Source: Accumulibacter phosphatis (GTDB taxonomy: Bacteria > Pseudomonadota > Gammaproteobacteria > Burkholderiales > Rhodocyclaceae). Taken from it: a stretch of DNA of 64,000 bases. Made by a program: the position numbers and the translations under genes. This document shows positions 9,148 to 17,038 of the stretch, piece after piece. The stretch lies in contig NC_013194.1 in the NCBI RefSeq assembly GCF_000024165.1, forward strand, positions 2,604,001 to 2,668,000, written 5' to 3'. Every line of letters begins with the position of its first letter. Position 1 is the first letter of the stretch. The notes beneath the pieces are model-generated. The model saw only the letters and a program-made list of their open reading frames with translations, did not search any database and was not told where the DNA came from.

Positions 9148-10470
9148 TCAGTCTCCTTTGCGGTCGTAATACTGACGATAGGTGAGTTCGATCAGATTCG
9201 GGCCAGACGGCGAGGCGGGAGCGGCGTCTGTCGGGTCGGATTTATTTCGTTGGCGATCGAGATTGCCCAGGGCATCGAGCGGGGTCGCGGCGCCGATCCC
9301 CTTGCCGTGCTCGTCCTCGACCTCGATGACCGCCCCGCTATGCGGATCGACGACCAGACACACCGTCTTGCCGGAGAGTTCGAAAGGCACTTCGAAGCGC
9401 GCCCCCTGATACGACACCGTGCCATCCTTCCTGACTCGACGGCTGACGCGATACCGGAACAAGGCATCGAGCTGCGCGGCCAGCGCTCCCAGCGAACGAA
9501 TCTTCGACAAATCCTGCTGGTAGCGCGCGAGCGGCGTCATCCCGTCGAGGCCGGCATGCGGCGTATGGTGATAGACCCGCTCCAGCCAGGCCCAGAGACG
9601 CGCATTGAGGTCCTCGAAACTGTTGATGTGGCGCTCGTCGAGTTCCGACAGGAACTGGTCGCGGCAGGTCCGGTGCCAGCGCTCCAACTTGCCCTTGCCC
9701 TCGGGCGCATAGGGCCGGCAATAGATCAGGTGAATGCCCAGGCGGGCGCAGATCCCCTGCAGGGTCTCAGCGCGGTAGGCCGCGCCGTTATCGACGACGA
9801 GCTTGATCGGGATGCCTCGCTTCAGCAGCGCCTGCTTGAGCACCCCTTCGATGTCGAGCGCCGTTTCGCCGGGGCAGAAAGCGCTGTGAGCCACCAGACG
9901 TGAGGCATCGTCGAACAGCGAGACGAGATACCCCTTGACGAGCTTGCCCTCGTGAGGCACGCGGGGACCGTGCATCACATCGCCATACCAGATGGCGCCC
10001 GCGGAAGCGGCGACGAAGCTGCGCTTCTCCTCGGGCAGGCTGGCCGAGCCGCTGATCCGCGACAGGCCGTGCTGTTGCAGCAGCCGGTGGACCGTCGAGC
10101 GCGACAGGCTGCCGCGAGCCACCGTTCCGGTGGCTTCGAGCAACTGGCGAATCTGACGGATCGAGCGGCGCGGGTTGTCGCGCTTCGCGGCAAGGATCGC
10201 GGTCTGAATGGCTTGCGATAGCTTCGATTGCCCGCGGTCGATACGGGTCTTGGGTGTCAGGCCATCGATGCCCTGGGCAAGGTAAGTGTAATACCAGCCC
10301 TGAATCGTCTTCTCGGCAACATGGCGCCGACGCGTGCCGGGAATGGTGTATTCGCGCTCGGCCAGGGCGCGGATGGTCTGCTGCAATTCGCCGTGATCCA
10401 GCCGTTCCCGGCTGGTCAGCGAACCCAGGACGGACAGGCGAAACAAGGCGATCGGATTGATTCGATTCAT
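9148..10470 (-). CDS. DDE integrase-core transposase
   Basis: The product has 440 residues from ATG 10470, preceded by GAGGAG; a longer frame exists but lacks such a site. An N-terminal helix-turn-helix region (about residues 15-140) precedes an RNase-H-like integrase core with a DD(35)E triad: Asp164 (YGDVMHG), Asp227 (VVDNGAAY) and Glu263 (GKGKLERWH). A C-terminal beta-barrel-like segment follows ('YRVSRRVRKDGTVSYQG'). It catalyses the DNA strand transfer that moves the element. The palindrome GACGACTCC/GGAGTCGTC (10471-10498) just upstream overlaps the ribosome-binding site and may be an operator. Confidence 0.93.
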   Translation of the reverse strand: MNRINPIALFRLSVLGSLTSRERLDHGELQQTIRALAEREYTIPGTRRRHVAEKTIQGWYYTYLAQGIDGLTPKTRIDRGQSKLSQAIQTAILAAKRDNPRRSIRQIRQLLEATGTVARGSLSRSTVHRLLQQHGLSRISGSASLPEEKRSFVAASAGAIWYGDVMHGPRVPHEGKLVKGYLVSLFDDASRLVAHSAFCPGETALDIEGVLKQALLKRGIPIKLVVDNGAAYRAETLQGICARLGIHLIYCRPYAPEGKGKLERWHRTCRDQFLSELDERHINSFEDLNARLWAWLERVYHHTPHAGLDGMTPLARYQQDLSKIRSLGALAAQLDALFRYRVSRRVRKDGTVSYQGARFEVPFELSGKTVCLVVDPHSGAVIEVEDEHGKGIGAATPLDALGNLDRQRNKSDPTDAAPASPSGPNLIELTYRQYYDRKGD

Positions 10471-10498
10471 GACGACTCCTCGGGGTGAATGGGAGTCG
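10471..10498 (-). promoter_or_regulatory. Inverted repeat over the transposase ribosome-binding site
   Basis: GACGACTCC (10471-10479) and GGAGTCGTC (10490-10498) form a 9-bp inverted repeat directly before the transposase ATG. It includes the GAGGAG ribosome-binding site. It could sequester the site as an mRNA hairpin or bind a repressor. Function is inferred from position only. Confidence 0.4.
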
Positions 10499-10541
10499 TC
10501 ATCAAAACAAAAGGGCCGAAATAATGCCACGAGCAAACTGT

Positions 10542-10571
10542 GTGGGGACCCCGCCCGGGCGGGGTCCCCAC
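10542..10571 (-). terminator. Perfect 30-bp palindrome between the transposon transcription units
   Basis: GTGGGGACCCCGCCC (10542-10556) is followed without a loop by its exact reverse complement (10557-10571). It lies just past the stop of the DUF6431 gene (10600) and upstream of the transposase gene. It is likely a terminator or a cruciform-forming site. The downstream sequence on the minus strand (acagtttgctcg) is only mildly T-rich. Confidence 0.5.
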
Positions 10572-10599
10572 CGTCCGCCACTCGCTCGGTGTCAGGAAA

Positions 10600-11124
10600 T
10601 CATGGGACGCTCATCTCTTGATCGAGCCAGAACATGGCCCGCGGCAGACCCAGGCTGTTGAACACCTGGTGCCAAAAGCCGTGCGTGTCAACGGCCCGGC
10701 CGAGTTCGGCAAAGCGCACGCGCAGGTGAAACACAAAGTCCTTTCCCCGCTCCTGCAACCAGTTCCACCAGCGCGCGCCCGTGTGCCGGTCAGGTGGACC
10801 GCCGGGGTGCTCTGCCGCGCCGTTCAGCCGCTGCTGCAGGACTTGCTGTTGCACCGACCAGTCATACCAGCGTCGCGGTGCGATACATTCCGGCAGGCGC
10901 GAACACGTGCGTCGGCATCCGGCACAACGGTAGCGAAGGATGGGGATCGGGTTGAGCCGTGGCGGCACGGCTCGGCGGTCGGCCTTTCGCTCATAGTGAC
11001 CATGCTGATGGACCACTCCCAGCCCGCAGTGCGGGCACGACTTCGGTCGATACACTTCAGCGGCCTTTTGAGTCGTCTCAACGTGCTGCTCAAGCGTGGT
11101 GATGCCGGCTACAATTCGTTGCAT
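10600..11124 (-). CDS. DUF6431-like zinc-ribbon protein of the transposon
   Basis: This is a 174-residue protein with a zinc-ribbon-like N-terminus: CPHCG (Cys30, Cys33), then 'RYRCAGCRRTCSRLPECIAP' with Cys67, Cys70 and further Cys. The pattern 'HGHYERK...RYRC..CRRT' followed by 'LPE' is the one I associate with DUF6431-type proteins accompanying such ATPase-transposase elements. It probably binds DNA (transposon ends or a target). It is its own transcription unit, separated from the transposase by a perfect palindrome. The family name is from memory and unverified. Confidence 0.7.
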   Translation of the reverse strand: MQRIVAGITTLEQHVETTQKAAEVYRPKSCPHCGLGVVHQHGHYERKADRRAVPPRLNPIPILRYRCAGCRRTCSRLPECIAPRRWYDWSVQQQVLQQRLNGAAEHPGGPPDRHTGARWWNWLQERGKDFVFHLRVRFAELGRAVDTHGFWHQVFNSLGLPRAMFWLDQEMSVP

Positions 11125-11262
11125 GGGCTGGGCTCTTTTCTATCTCGGTCGTCTCGATAACTTCCCACGATAGCAGAGGTGTTCCAGCCCTTCTCCGTCC
11201 TTCTTCATTCCGCCTTCGCTCAGGAGATCCTTCGATCTTCCTGCTCAAAGTACGCGCGATAT

Positions 11263-11766
11263 TCAAAGCCCTTCAATCCCGTTTAGGGGCGGACGTAACA
11301 CCGGCGAGAACTCGATCCACATGACGATGATGTACAAGGTGATGCAGGCGGCGACCTCGAACATCACCGAGTTGACGTTGAAGTAGCCTGGCCAGAAGAT
11401 GTGCCAGAAGTTCCACCAGCGACCGAGATCGAAGGTGATCGCGGCACCCGCCAGCGTGTAGCCGAACAGGCTGCCGAGCAACGCCGGACGCACCAGCGGA
11501 TGGTACTTGCCCTGGTTGAAGATGTAGACCAGCAACGCCATACAGAAGCCGCCGCAGGCCAGGGCCGAACCGATGAAGACGTCCACCACAACCCAGATTC
11601 CCCAGGAGTAGCCATCGTTGACGTTGGTTGTCGAGCTGAGTCCAAAAAGAAGACGGACCACGACGATCGTTGCCATGACCGTCATGAGAACACCACAGAC
11701 AAGGGTCGTGGCATTGAACAGGCTGCCGCCAACCGGCGCCGGTGCGGCATGCTGGCGAGCGCTCAT
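11263..11766 (-). pseudogene. hybB: hybB, N-terminal part (split by transposon insertion)
   Basis: This is the first half of HybB. It has 156 genuine residues with four membrane segments (e.g. 'LVCGVLMTVMATIVVVRLLFG', 'VMFEVAACITLYIIVMWIEF') up to '..EFSPV'. After that the frame enters the transposon end and adds 11 foreign residues before a stop at 11263. The ATG at 11766 overlaps the hybA stop (ATGA). A truncated membrane peptide could still be made, but it lacks more than half the helices of the quinone-reducing subunit. Confidence 0.93.
11301..11305. repeat. 5-bp target-site duplication, right copy
   Basis: This is the second copy of CCGGC, abutting the right transposon end. An intact duplication points to a recent, single insertion without later rearrangement. 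Confidence 0.9.
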
Positions 11767-12797
11767 GATCCCTCCTTCCGCCGTTCGTCCGTCGGCGCAT
11801 CGTCTTCATGATGCACGTTGCGCTTGGCGACATAGGTCATTGCCCCAAGGACTGCAAACGGCATCAGCAAGCCGCCGTAGAGAGTGTGCTGAATCGTTTC
11901 CGAGGTTGACGCCGACGACTTGGGCGGCAGGTAGGGCATGCCGACCTTCTCGAAGTCGACGGCCGAGAGCTTGAGAACCTGCGTGCCACCGTACTCGGTC
12001 TCGCCATACACGTGCTGCTTGTACTTGCCGACGTAGCCCTGGTAGCTCTGGTCCGGCCCGCCGCTGAGGTTGCCGCGCGGATAGGTGGTCAGGCTGCCCG
12101 GTGCGAGCGCCAGACGTCGCTTGGCTTCGCTCAGCAAGTCGCTGGTCCGGCCGTAGAGCGTCGCACCGGTTGGGCAGACCTCGGCGCATGCAGAGTAGTG
12201 ACCATCCTTGTAGCGATGCCGACAGAGCTCGCACTTGCCGATCTTGCCCGTCGGCGAATCGTACTGGTACTTGGGGATGCCGAAAGGACAGGCGACGACA
12301 CAGTAACGACAGCCGACGCAAGCCTCGGCGTCGTAGGCGACGATGCCCGTCTTCGGATCCTTGGTCATCGCCGTCACCGGGCAGGCTGAAACGCACGACG
12401 GGTCGGCGCAATGCATGCACGAGGTCTTCATGAAGGCGTAGCCGTTGGTCTCGTCATCCTTGCTGGCCATCGTGCCGCTGCGATACATCTTGATGATATT
12501 GAAGGTGTAGCCGCTGGTATCTAGAGGCGTGTCCCAGAGCTGGTCGGTTGTCGAGAACTCGGGCGGATTGTCGTTGGCTCGCTTGCAGGCCGCGACACAG
12601 GCTTTGCAGCCGATGCACAGCGTGCCGTCGTAGAGGAGGCCAAGCGCCTCGGGCGGGCGCTCGTACGTGTCACGCGCGCTGGCCGGGGTGTTGACCGTGC
12701 CGGCCACAACGGCTGCGCCGGCGACACCGACGCAGCCTTTGAGGAAGTGGCGACGGGAGTTGTCATCGGTTCGTTTATCAGCAAGTTCGGTAGCCAT
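11763..12797 (-). CDS. hybA: Hydrogenase iron-sulfur subunit HybA
   Basis: The 344-residue ferredoxin-like subunit relays electrons from HybO to HybB on the periplasmic side. A Tat signal SRRHFLKG (Arg15-Arg16) is followed by four cysteine clusters: 'CIGCKACVAAC', 'CMHCADPSCVSACP', 'CVGCRYCVVACPFG' and 'CELC...CAEVCPTGA'. A C-terminal hydrophobic segment ('LYGGLLMPFAVLGAMTYVA') would anchor it, as in E. coli HybA. ATG 12797 has GGAGG upstream and starts 1 nt after the hybO stop. Its stop overlaps the hybB start. Confidence 0.95.
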   Translation of the reverse strand: MATELADKRTDDNSRRHFLKGCVGVAGAAVVAGTVNTPASARDTYERPPEALGLLYDGTLCIGCKACVAACKRANDNPPEFSTTDQLWDTPLDTSGYTFNIIKMYRSGTMASKDDETNGYAFMKTSCMHCADPSCVSACPVTAMTKDPKTGIVAYDAEACVGCRYCVVACPFGIPKYQYDSPTGKIGKCELCRHRYKDGHYSACAEVCPTGATLYGRTSDLLSEAKRRLALAPGSLTTYPRGNLSGGPDQSYQGYVGKYKQHVYGETEYGGTQVLKLSAVDFEKVGMPYLPPKSSASTSETIQHTLYGGLLMPFAVLGAMTYVAKRNVHHEDDAPTDERRKEGS

Positions 12798-12798
12798 C

Positions 12799-13986
12799 TC
12801 ACACCTCCGTCTTTTCGCTCGCAGCCCTCGTTCTTTCGGCCTCCTCAGCCTTGTGGGAAAGGCCCAGATTGCGCGCCACCACGGCCGCGCCACCGGCTGC
12901 TGCCCCGGCAACGGCAGCAAGTATTGCGGCCGACCCCAGGGTGGCGCCCATCCCCTTCTCTTCGACGATGCGCGGATACTGCTGTGGCGGGTCGACGTTC
13001 TTTACTTTGGCCAGCATGTGAATCGGCTTGCTGAAGCCCACACCCTGCTCGGTACACCCGATGCAGGGGCAGCCACAACCCACCGGCCAGGTGCCAGCAC
13101 CGGCATCGCCGAACAGGATGCTCGGACAGTTGGCGTAGGTTTCCGGCCCCTTGCAGCCGAGCTTGTAGAGGCAGTAGCCCTTGCGGTGGCCCTCGTCGCC
13201 AAAGTCGATCGCAAAACGACCGGCATCGAAGTGGGCACGGCGTTCGCAGTTCTCATGGACCAGGCGCGAGTACGCAAACTTCGGCCGACCCAGGTCGTCG
13301 ACTGGCGGCAACGCGCCGAAGGTGAGGAAGTGCACTACCGTCGACAGGAAGTTGTAAGGGTTCGGAGGGCAACCCGGAATCGTCACCACCGGTTTGCCGA
13401 GCACCGCCGCGACACCGGAGGCCCCGGTCGGGTTCGGGTCGCCGTTGGATGGCATGATCGACGGCATACCGCCCCAACTCGCGCACGAGCCGATGGCGAT
13501 CACGGCCGCGGCATCTGCGGCACACTCCTTCGTCAGGTCGATCGCGGTCTGACCGCCGATCTTGCAGTAGATGCCGCCATCGCGCGTCGGGATCGCGCCT
13601 TCGACGACCAGAATGTAGCTGCCCTTGTTTTCCGCCATGGCCGTCCTGCGTGCCTTTTCGACCTGGTGGCCGGCAGCAGCGAACAGCGTCTCGTGGTAAT
13701 CGAGCGAAATGACGTCGAGAATCAGCCGCTCGAGGGTCGGGTGCTCGGCGCGCAGCATCGACTCCGTGCAGCCCGTGCACTCCTGGAAGTGCAGCCAGAT
13801 GACCGATGGCCGCTTCTTGGCCGCGACCGCTTCGGCGACCGCCGCGTCGGCTCCCGCCGGCAAACCCAGGCTGGCTGCCACGCTGGCGCAGAACTGCAGA
13901 AACTCTCGTCGCGGCATGCCAAGTCGCTTGCTCGCGACGGCGATGTTCGCATCACTTTCCAGCTTCAGCAGACTGGTGTTTGCCAT
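12799..13986 (-). CDS. hybO: [NiFe]-hydrogenase small subunit HybO
   Basis: The 395-residue small subunit carries three Fe-S clusters and targets the complex through Tat: PRREFLQF at residues 25-32, then a hydrophobic h-region. The proximal cluster motif 'QECTGC' (Cys70, Cys73) has Gly at the position that is Cys in oxygen-tolerant enzymes, so ordinary oxygen sensitivity is predicted. The distal and medial ligands lie in 'YCLYKLGCKGPETYANC' and 'WPVGCGCPCIGC', which holds more cysteines than the common pattern. A C-terminal hydrophobic helix follows. It is the first gene of the hyb operon. Confidence 0.95.
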   Translation of the reverse strand: MANTSLLKLESDANIAVASKRLGMPRREFLQFCASVAASLGLPAGADAAVAEAVAAKKRPSVIWLHFQECTGCTESMLRAEHPTLERLILDVISLDYHETLFAAAGHQVEKARRTAMAENKGSYILVVEGAIPTRDGGIYCKIGGQTAIDLTKECAADAAAVIAIGSCASWGGMPSIMPSNGDPNPTGASGVAAVLGKPVVTIPGCPPNPYNFLSTVVHFLTFGALPPVDDLGRPKFAYSRLVHENCERRAHFDAGRFAIDFGDEGHRKGYCLYKLGCKGPETYANCPSILFGDAGAGTWPVGCGCPCIGCTEQGVGFSKPIHMLAKVKNVDPPQQYPRIVEEKGMGATLGSAAILAAVAGAAAGGAAVVARNLGLSHKAEEAERTRAASEKTEV

Positions 13987-14471
13987 TTCCCGCCCCCTAT
14001 CTCGTCGCCCGACCGCAGGTCGGGAGGTTCACATCGATACCGCCCCCGAAAGCACTTGTGTAGCCAATGCCGCAACTGCACCCAAGAAGCGTGCCAAGGA
14101 GAGATGTTGGTAATAAACAGGGGCTTGGTTTTGGGTACGGCGGCCACTTCAGTAAGCGAGCTTTGCGTCTGGAGTTCGAAGTGGAAACCTGGTATCCACC
14201 GGCGTCGAGAGCGGCGGGTTGTCCTGAGTTCAGCACGCGAGATAGGCGTTCTCGGCGGACCACCACGATATTCGCTGCTCGCTCTCACCGCCCGATTTCA
14301 TCGTTGCACGCCGCGTTGATTCCCCCTACGATCTCGACATGAACGAATTCCGCTGCTCGCTGGATCGCCAAGCTGCCCGGGTGCCGACCCGCAACAGCGT
14401 GTCGCGCGTTCCCTGTCGCCTGCCGACGGACTCTGCGCTGAAGCGTGCCGGGGCAAGCCGGGAGTCGCTGG
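13987..14471. other. Intergenic region between divergent hybO and the HupT/HoxJ-like kinase gene
   Basis: This 485-bp stretch holds no convincing gene. It contains the sigma54-like hybO promoter sequences near 14049-14097 and should also carry the kinase promoter. A CCGACCGCAGGTCGG inverted repeat is present at about 14007-14021. Small open frames here lack coding character. Confidence 0.6.
14049..14097 (-). promoter_or_regulatory. Sigma54-like promoter sequences upstream of hybO
   Basis: On the minus strand TTGGCACGCTTCTTGGG (14097-14081) matches the sigma54 -24 element perfectly, but its -12 element is TTGG instead of TTGC. TTGGCTACACAAGTGCTTT (14067-14049) has GG and GC at the exact 10-nt spacing but a weaker -24 flank. 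Both lie 60-110 nt before the hybO ATG. Hydrogenase operons controlled by HupT/HoxJ kinases are commonly activated by an NtrC-type regulator with sigma54, which supports the reading. Which one is used is undecided. Confidence 0.45.
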
Positions 14472-15875
14472 ATGGCGAGGACCCTTGCGATGTCCAGTTT
14501 CCGGTCACCCACTGAAGCGCTGCAGGCGCACTCGCCGATCGCCGCCGACGGCCTGCCGGAAGCGCAAGCGGTTTTCCACGGGGTCGACGAGGCGGTCTGG
14601 ATCGAAGTGATCCGCAAGATGGACGAGGTGTACAACGACCTGCTGCAGTACGAGGTCGCTCTCGAGCAAAAGAATGCTGCCCTCGAGGACTCGCAGCAGT
14701 TCATCGAAAGCGTTCTGGCGTCCATGTCGGATATCCTGATTGTCTGCAACCGGCACGGGGCCATCCAGGAAGTTAACGACTCCTTGCGGCGTTTCATCGG
14801 TCAGGACGAGACCGTTCTGTATGGACGACCGGTCTGCGAACTCTTTGCCGACGACGTATCACGGCAAAGGGCTCGCGACTTCTTTTCGGCAGCGCGGCCG
14901 GCGTCGGTCCAGGATTGCGAGCTGCTGATCAGCGGCCGCGACGGCAACTCGCTGCCGGTTTCGCTGAATTGCACGCCGCGTTTGTCGGGAACCGGCAAGT
15001 TGGTCGGGATGGTTCTCACCGGGCGGCCGGTCGGCGAATTGCGGCGTGCTTATCATGCTCTGCGGCAGGCGCACGAGGATCTGAAGCGTACTCAGCAACA
15101 GCTTCTGCAGGCGGAAAAGATGGCCTCGCTCGGCCGTCTGGTCGCTGGTGTGGCGCATGAACTCAACAATCCGATCAGCTTCGTTCTCGGCAACGTGCTG
15201 GCCATCAGACGCTATGCGGCGCGCCTGCAGAGCTATCTCGATGCGGTGCACTCGGACGCCTGCGTGCGATCACCGGCGCTGGAGGCGATGCGGCAGGACT
15301 TGCGCATTGATCGAATCCTGGAGGACATCACTCCGCTTCTCGACGGCATGACTGAAGGCGCCGAGCGTACACGCGACATCGTCGACGGACTCAAGCGCTT
15401 CTCGGCTGTCGATCGCAGTGCCGACGAGCCGGTCAACCTCGCTGAAGTTCTCGCCCGGGCGGTGCGCTGGGTCACACGGGCGGCCATGCAGGGTTTTCGT
15501 GTGACTGTGGATCTGCCCCAAGAACTGCCCATCATTGGCTCTTCCGGGCAGATGCAGCAAGTACTGATGAACCTCGTGCAGAACGCGCGGGATGCCACTG
15601 CAGGGGGCGAAGCCCCCACTCTCGAGATCAGTGCCGAGCGGTGCAACGGTACGGTGATCCTCAGCTTTGTCGACAATGGACCGGGAATCGCCGAAGCAAA
15701 CCTGCCGCGCCTCTTCGACCCTTTCTTCACGACCAAGCCGGTTGGACAGGGAACAGGGCTTGGGCTGTCGATAAGCTATGGCATTGTGGAGCGGCACGGT
15801 GGCAAGCTGGAAGCCGCGAATCGGCCTGGAGGGGGCGCTGTATTCACGCTGACGCTGCCGCTCGCGCCGGTTTAG
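14472..15875 (+). CDS. hupT: Sensor histidine kinase, HupT/HoxJ-like
   Basis: The 467-residue cytoplasmic kinase has no membrane segments. An N-terminal coiled stretch (about 45-80) leads to a PAS domain (about 80-190). Next come a HisKA dimerisation domain with GVAHELNNPISF (phospho-acceptor His229) and a HATPase_c domain with 'NLVQNARDA', 'DNGPGI' and 'GTGLGLS'. The H-box with Asn-Asn-Pro-Ile-Ser and the divergent position next to hybO fit HupT/HoxJ, which phosphorylates the regulator HupR/HoxA in the absence of H2. No such regulator or H2-sensing hydrogenase lies in the window. ATG 14472 has GGGAG upstream; 14490 is an alternative. Confidence 0.85.
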   Translation: MARTLAMSSFRSPTEALQAHSPIAADGLPEAQAVFHGVDEAVWIEVIRKMDEVYNDLLQYEVALEQKNAALEDSQQFIESVLASMSDILIVCNRHGAIQEVNDSLRRFIGQDETVLYGRPVCELFADDVSRQRARDFFSAARPASVQDCELLISGRDGNSLPVSLNCTPRLSGTGKLVGMVLTGRPVGELRRAYHALRQAHEDLKRTQQQLLQAEKMASLGRLVAGVAHELNNPISFVLGNVLAIRRYAARLQSYLDAVHSDACVRSPALEAMRQDLRIDRILEDITPLLDGMTEGAERTRDIVDGLKRFSAVDRSADEPVNLAEVLARAVRWVTRAAMQGFRVTVDLPQELPIIGSSGQMQQVLMNLVQNARDATAGGEAPTLEISAERCNGTVILSFVDNGPGIAEANLPRLFDPFFTTKPVGQGTGLGLSISYGIVERHGGKLEAANRPGGGAVFTLTLPLAPV

Positions 15876-16217
15876 CCAACGTATGGGTGGTGCCTCGGCG
15901 CGCTGCATCGGGCGTCGGTCACCTCGTGTCGCCACCGTTGGTAGCTACGCGTTGATAAGCCGGGAGAGCAACGAAGTTCAGTTGGTGGGTATCAAGGCCA
16001 CCGACTTGCGCCTTTAGGATTTCATCGTCTGACGGAAACTCGCATTTTCCCAACATCAGGCGCCAAAGAGAGGTTGCCGGGATGCCCGCGAGGCGGTGAA
16101 CGAAAAAAGCGCCCCAAGGCAGTTCATTCGGACGGCTGACGAAACATCTGCTGCTTTGCCGAGAAGCTCTCTACCAGACACCGGGAAGTTTCACCGGGAA
16201 CTTTCGGTGATGTGCCT
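15876..16217. other. Intergenic region before tRNA-Val
   Basis: These 342 bp show no gene. The only structure seen is a 13-bp tandem repeat, ACCGGGAA(G/C)TTTC, at 16180-16205. It is just downstream (in minus-strand sense) of the tRNA-Val gene and could contribute to its 3' processing or termination. Confidence 0.5.
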
Positions 16218-16294
16218 TGGTAGGCGCGATTGGACTCGAACCAACGACCCCCACCATGTCAAGGTGGTGCTCTAACCAGCTGAGCTACGCGCCT
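16218..16294 (-). tRNA. tRNA-Val (GAC)
   Basis: The cloverleaf runs on the minus strand from AGGCGCG (16294) to CGCGCCT with discriminator A and an encoded CCA (16220-16218). The D arm is GCTCAGCTGGTTAGAGC. The anticodon stem CCACC/GGTGG encloses TTGACAT, giving anticodon GAC. The T arm is GTTGGTTCGAGTCCAAT. Confidence 0.95.
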
Positions 16295-16423
16295 CCAGTG
16301 AAGCCACAAGTGCAAGCGACTTCAGGGAAGTGCGCATTATACGGCCAGCCAACGGCAAGTCAAGCGGTGCGAACCTCGTCGAGCGCCGTGTATGACGGAG
16401 CCAGCGGGCACGGTGGTCGGTGC

Positions 16424-17038
16424 TCACTCGCCAATCACGTCGCTATTGGCCGGCGGGGTGAAGCGGAACAGTGATGGCGCAAGGCGCGGATTGCGCTCGA
16501 GATGGGCAAACCGTAGCGAGGTGGTCTGGCCGAGGCTGTCAAGCAGTTCCATCGCCCTCAGATCACTCCCGGCAAAGCCAAGGCTCACCTTCTCGAAACC
16601 GCTGTCGGGCGATCGCGGCGTCGCCTCAACCCACTCCAGTCCATCCTTGTCGCCCGCCTCGCGCAAGGTGAAGTTCTTCTCGATCGTGCTTTCACCGGCG
16701 AGTAGAGCGGCTGGTGTGCCGCCGAGGGCACTGCCCACCTTCCGGACGGTGACCTGGCGGAGATCGGGGTCGTGGATCCATACGCGTTCTCCATCTCCTA
16801 CCAGCAACTGCGCATACGGTTTCTCGATCTCCCAGCGAAACTTGCCGGGGCGCGCGAACATCATGACACCGCTCGACAACTGCGGTTTGCGGCCATTCCT
16901 CGCGGCGACGCTTTGCGCGAATTCGGCGCGCATGGTCCGCGTCGATTCGAGGAACTGGTGCAGCTTGTCGATTGCCCCAGCACTCACTGTCTGGGTGATG
17001 AGCAGGCAGATGGCTGCGAACAGGGTTCGGCGCATCAT
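16424..17038 (-). CDS. lolA: Outer-membrane lipoprotein carrier protein LolA
   Basis: LolA carries lipoproteins across the periplasm from LolCDE to LolB. The 204-residue precursor has a signal peptide (MMRRTLFAAICLLITQTVSA) and the LolA features 'RTMRAEFAQ', 'SGVMMFARPGKFRWEIEKPY' and 'LLVGDGERVWIHDPDLRQVTVR'. The tandem ATGs at 17038 and 17035 overlap the ftsK stop codon, so lolA is translationally coupled behind ftsK. This ftsK-lolA order is common in proteobacteria. The gene ends about 130 nt before the tRNA-Val gene. Confidence 0.95.
   Translation of the reverse strand: MMRRTLFAAICLLITQTVSAGAIDKLHQFLESTRTMRAEFAQSVAARNGRKPQLSSGVMMFARPGKFRWEIEKPYAQLLVGDGERVWIHDPDLRQVTVRKVGSALGGTPAALLAGESTIEKNFTLREAGDKDGLEWVEATPRSPDSGFEKVSLGFAGSDLRAMELLDSLGQTTSLRFAHLERNPRLAPSLFRFTPPANSDVIGE

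Larger units (their letters stand above)
8039..11300 (-). mobile_element. DDE transposon with AAA ATPase (Tn552/Mu-like), inserted in hybB
   Basis: This is a 3262-bp element. Both ends carry the 10-bp inverted repeat TGTTACGTCC (left 8039-8048; right, as reverse complement, 11291-11300). It is flanked by the identical pentamer CCGGC (8034-8038 and 11301-11305), a 5-bp target duplication. Deleting the element and one pentamer restores the hybB frame as ..EFSPVFLEKLG... It carries four minus-strand genes: DUF6431, transposase, ATPase and a small protein. A TG start, 5-bp duplication, DD(35)E transposase and partner ATPase fit the Tn552/Tn5053/Mu type of transposition machinery. The named family would need a database match. 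Confidence 0.93.

Noticed and set aside
16180..16205. 13-bp tandem repeat as a CRISPR or iteron start
   Set aside because: Only two adjacent copies with no spacer; no further copies and no cas genes in the window.
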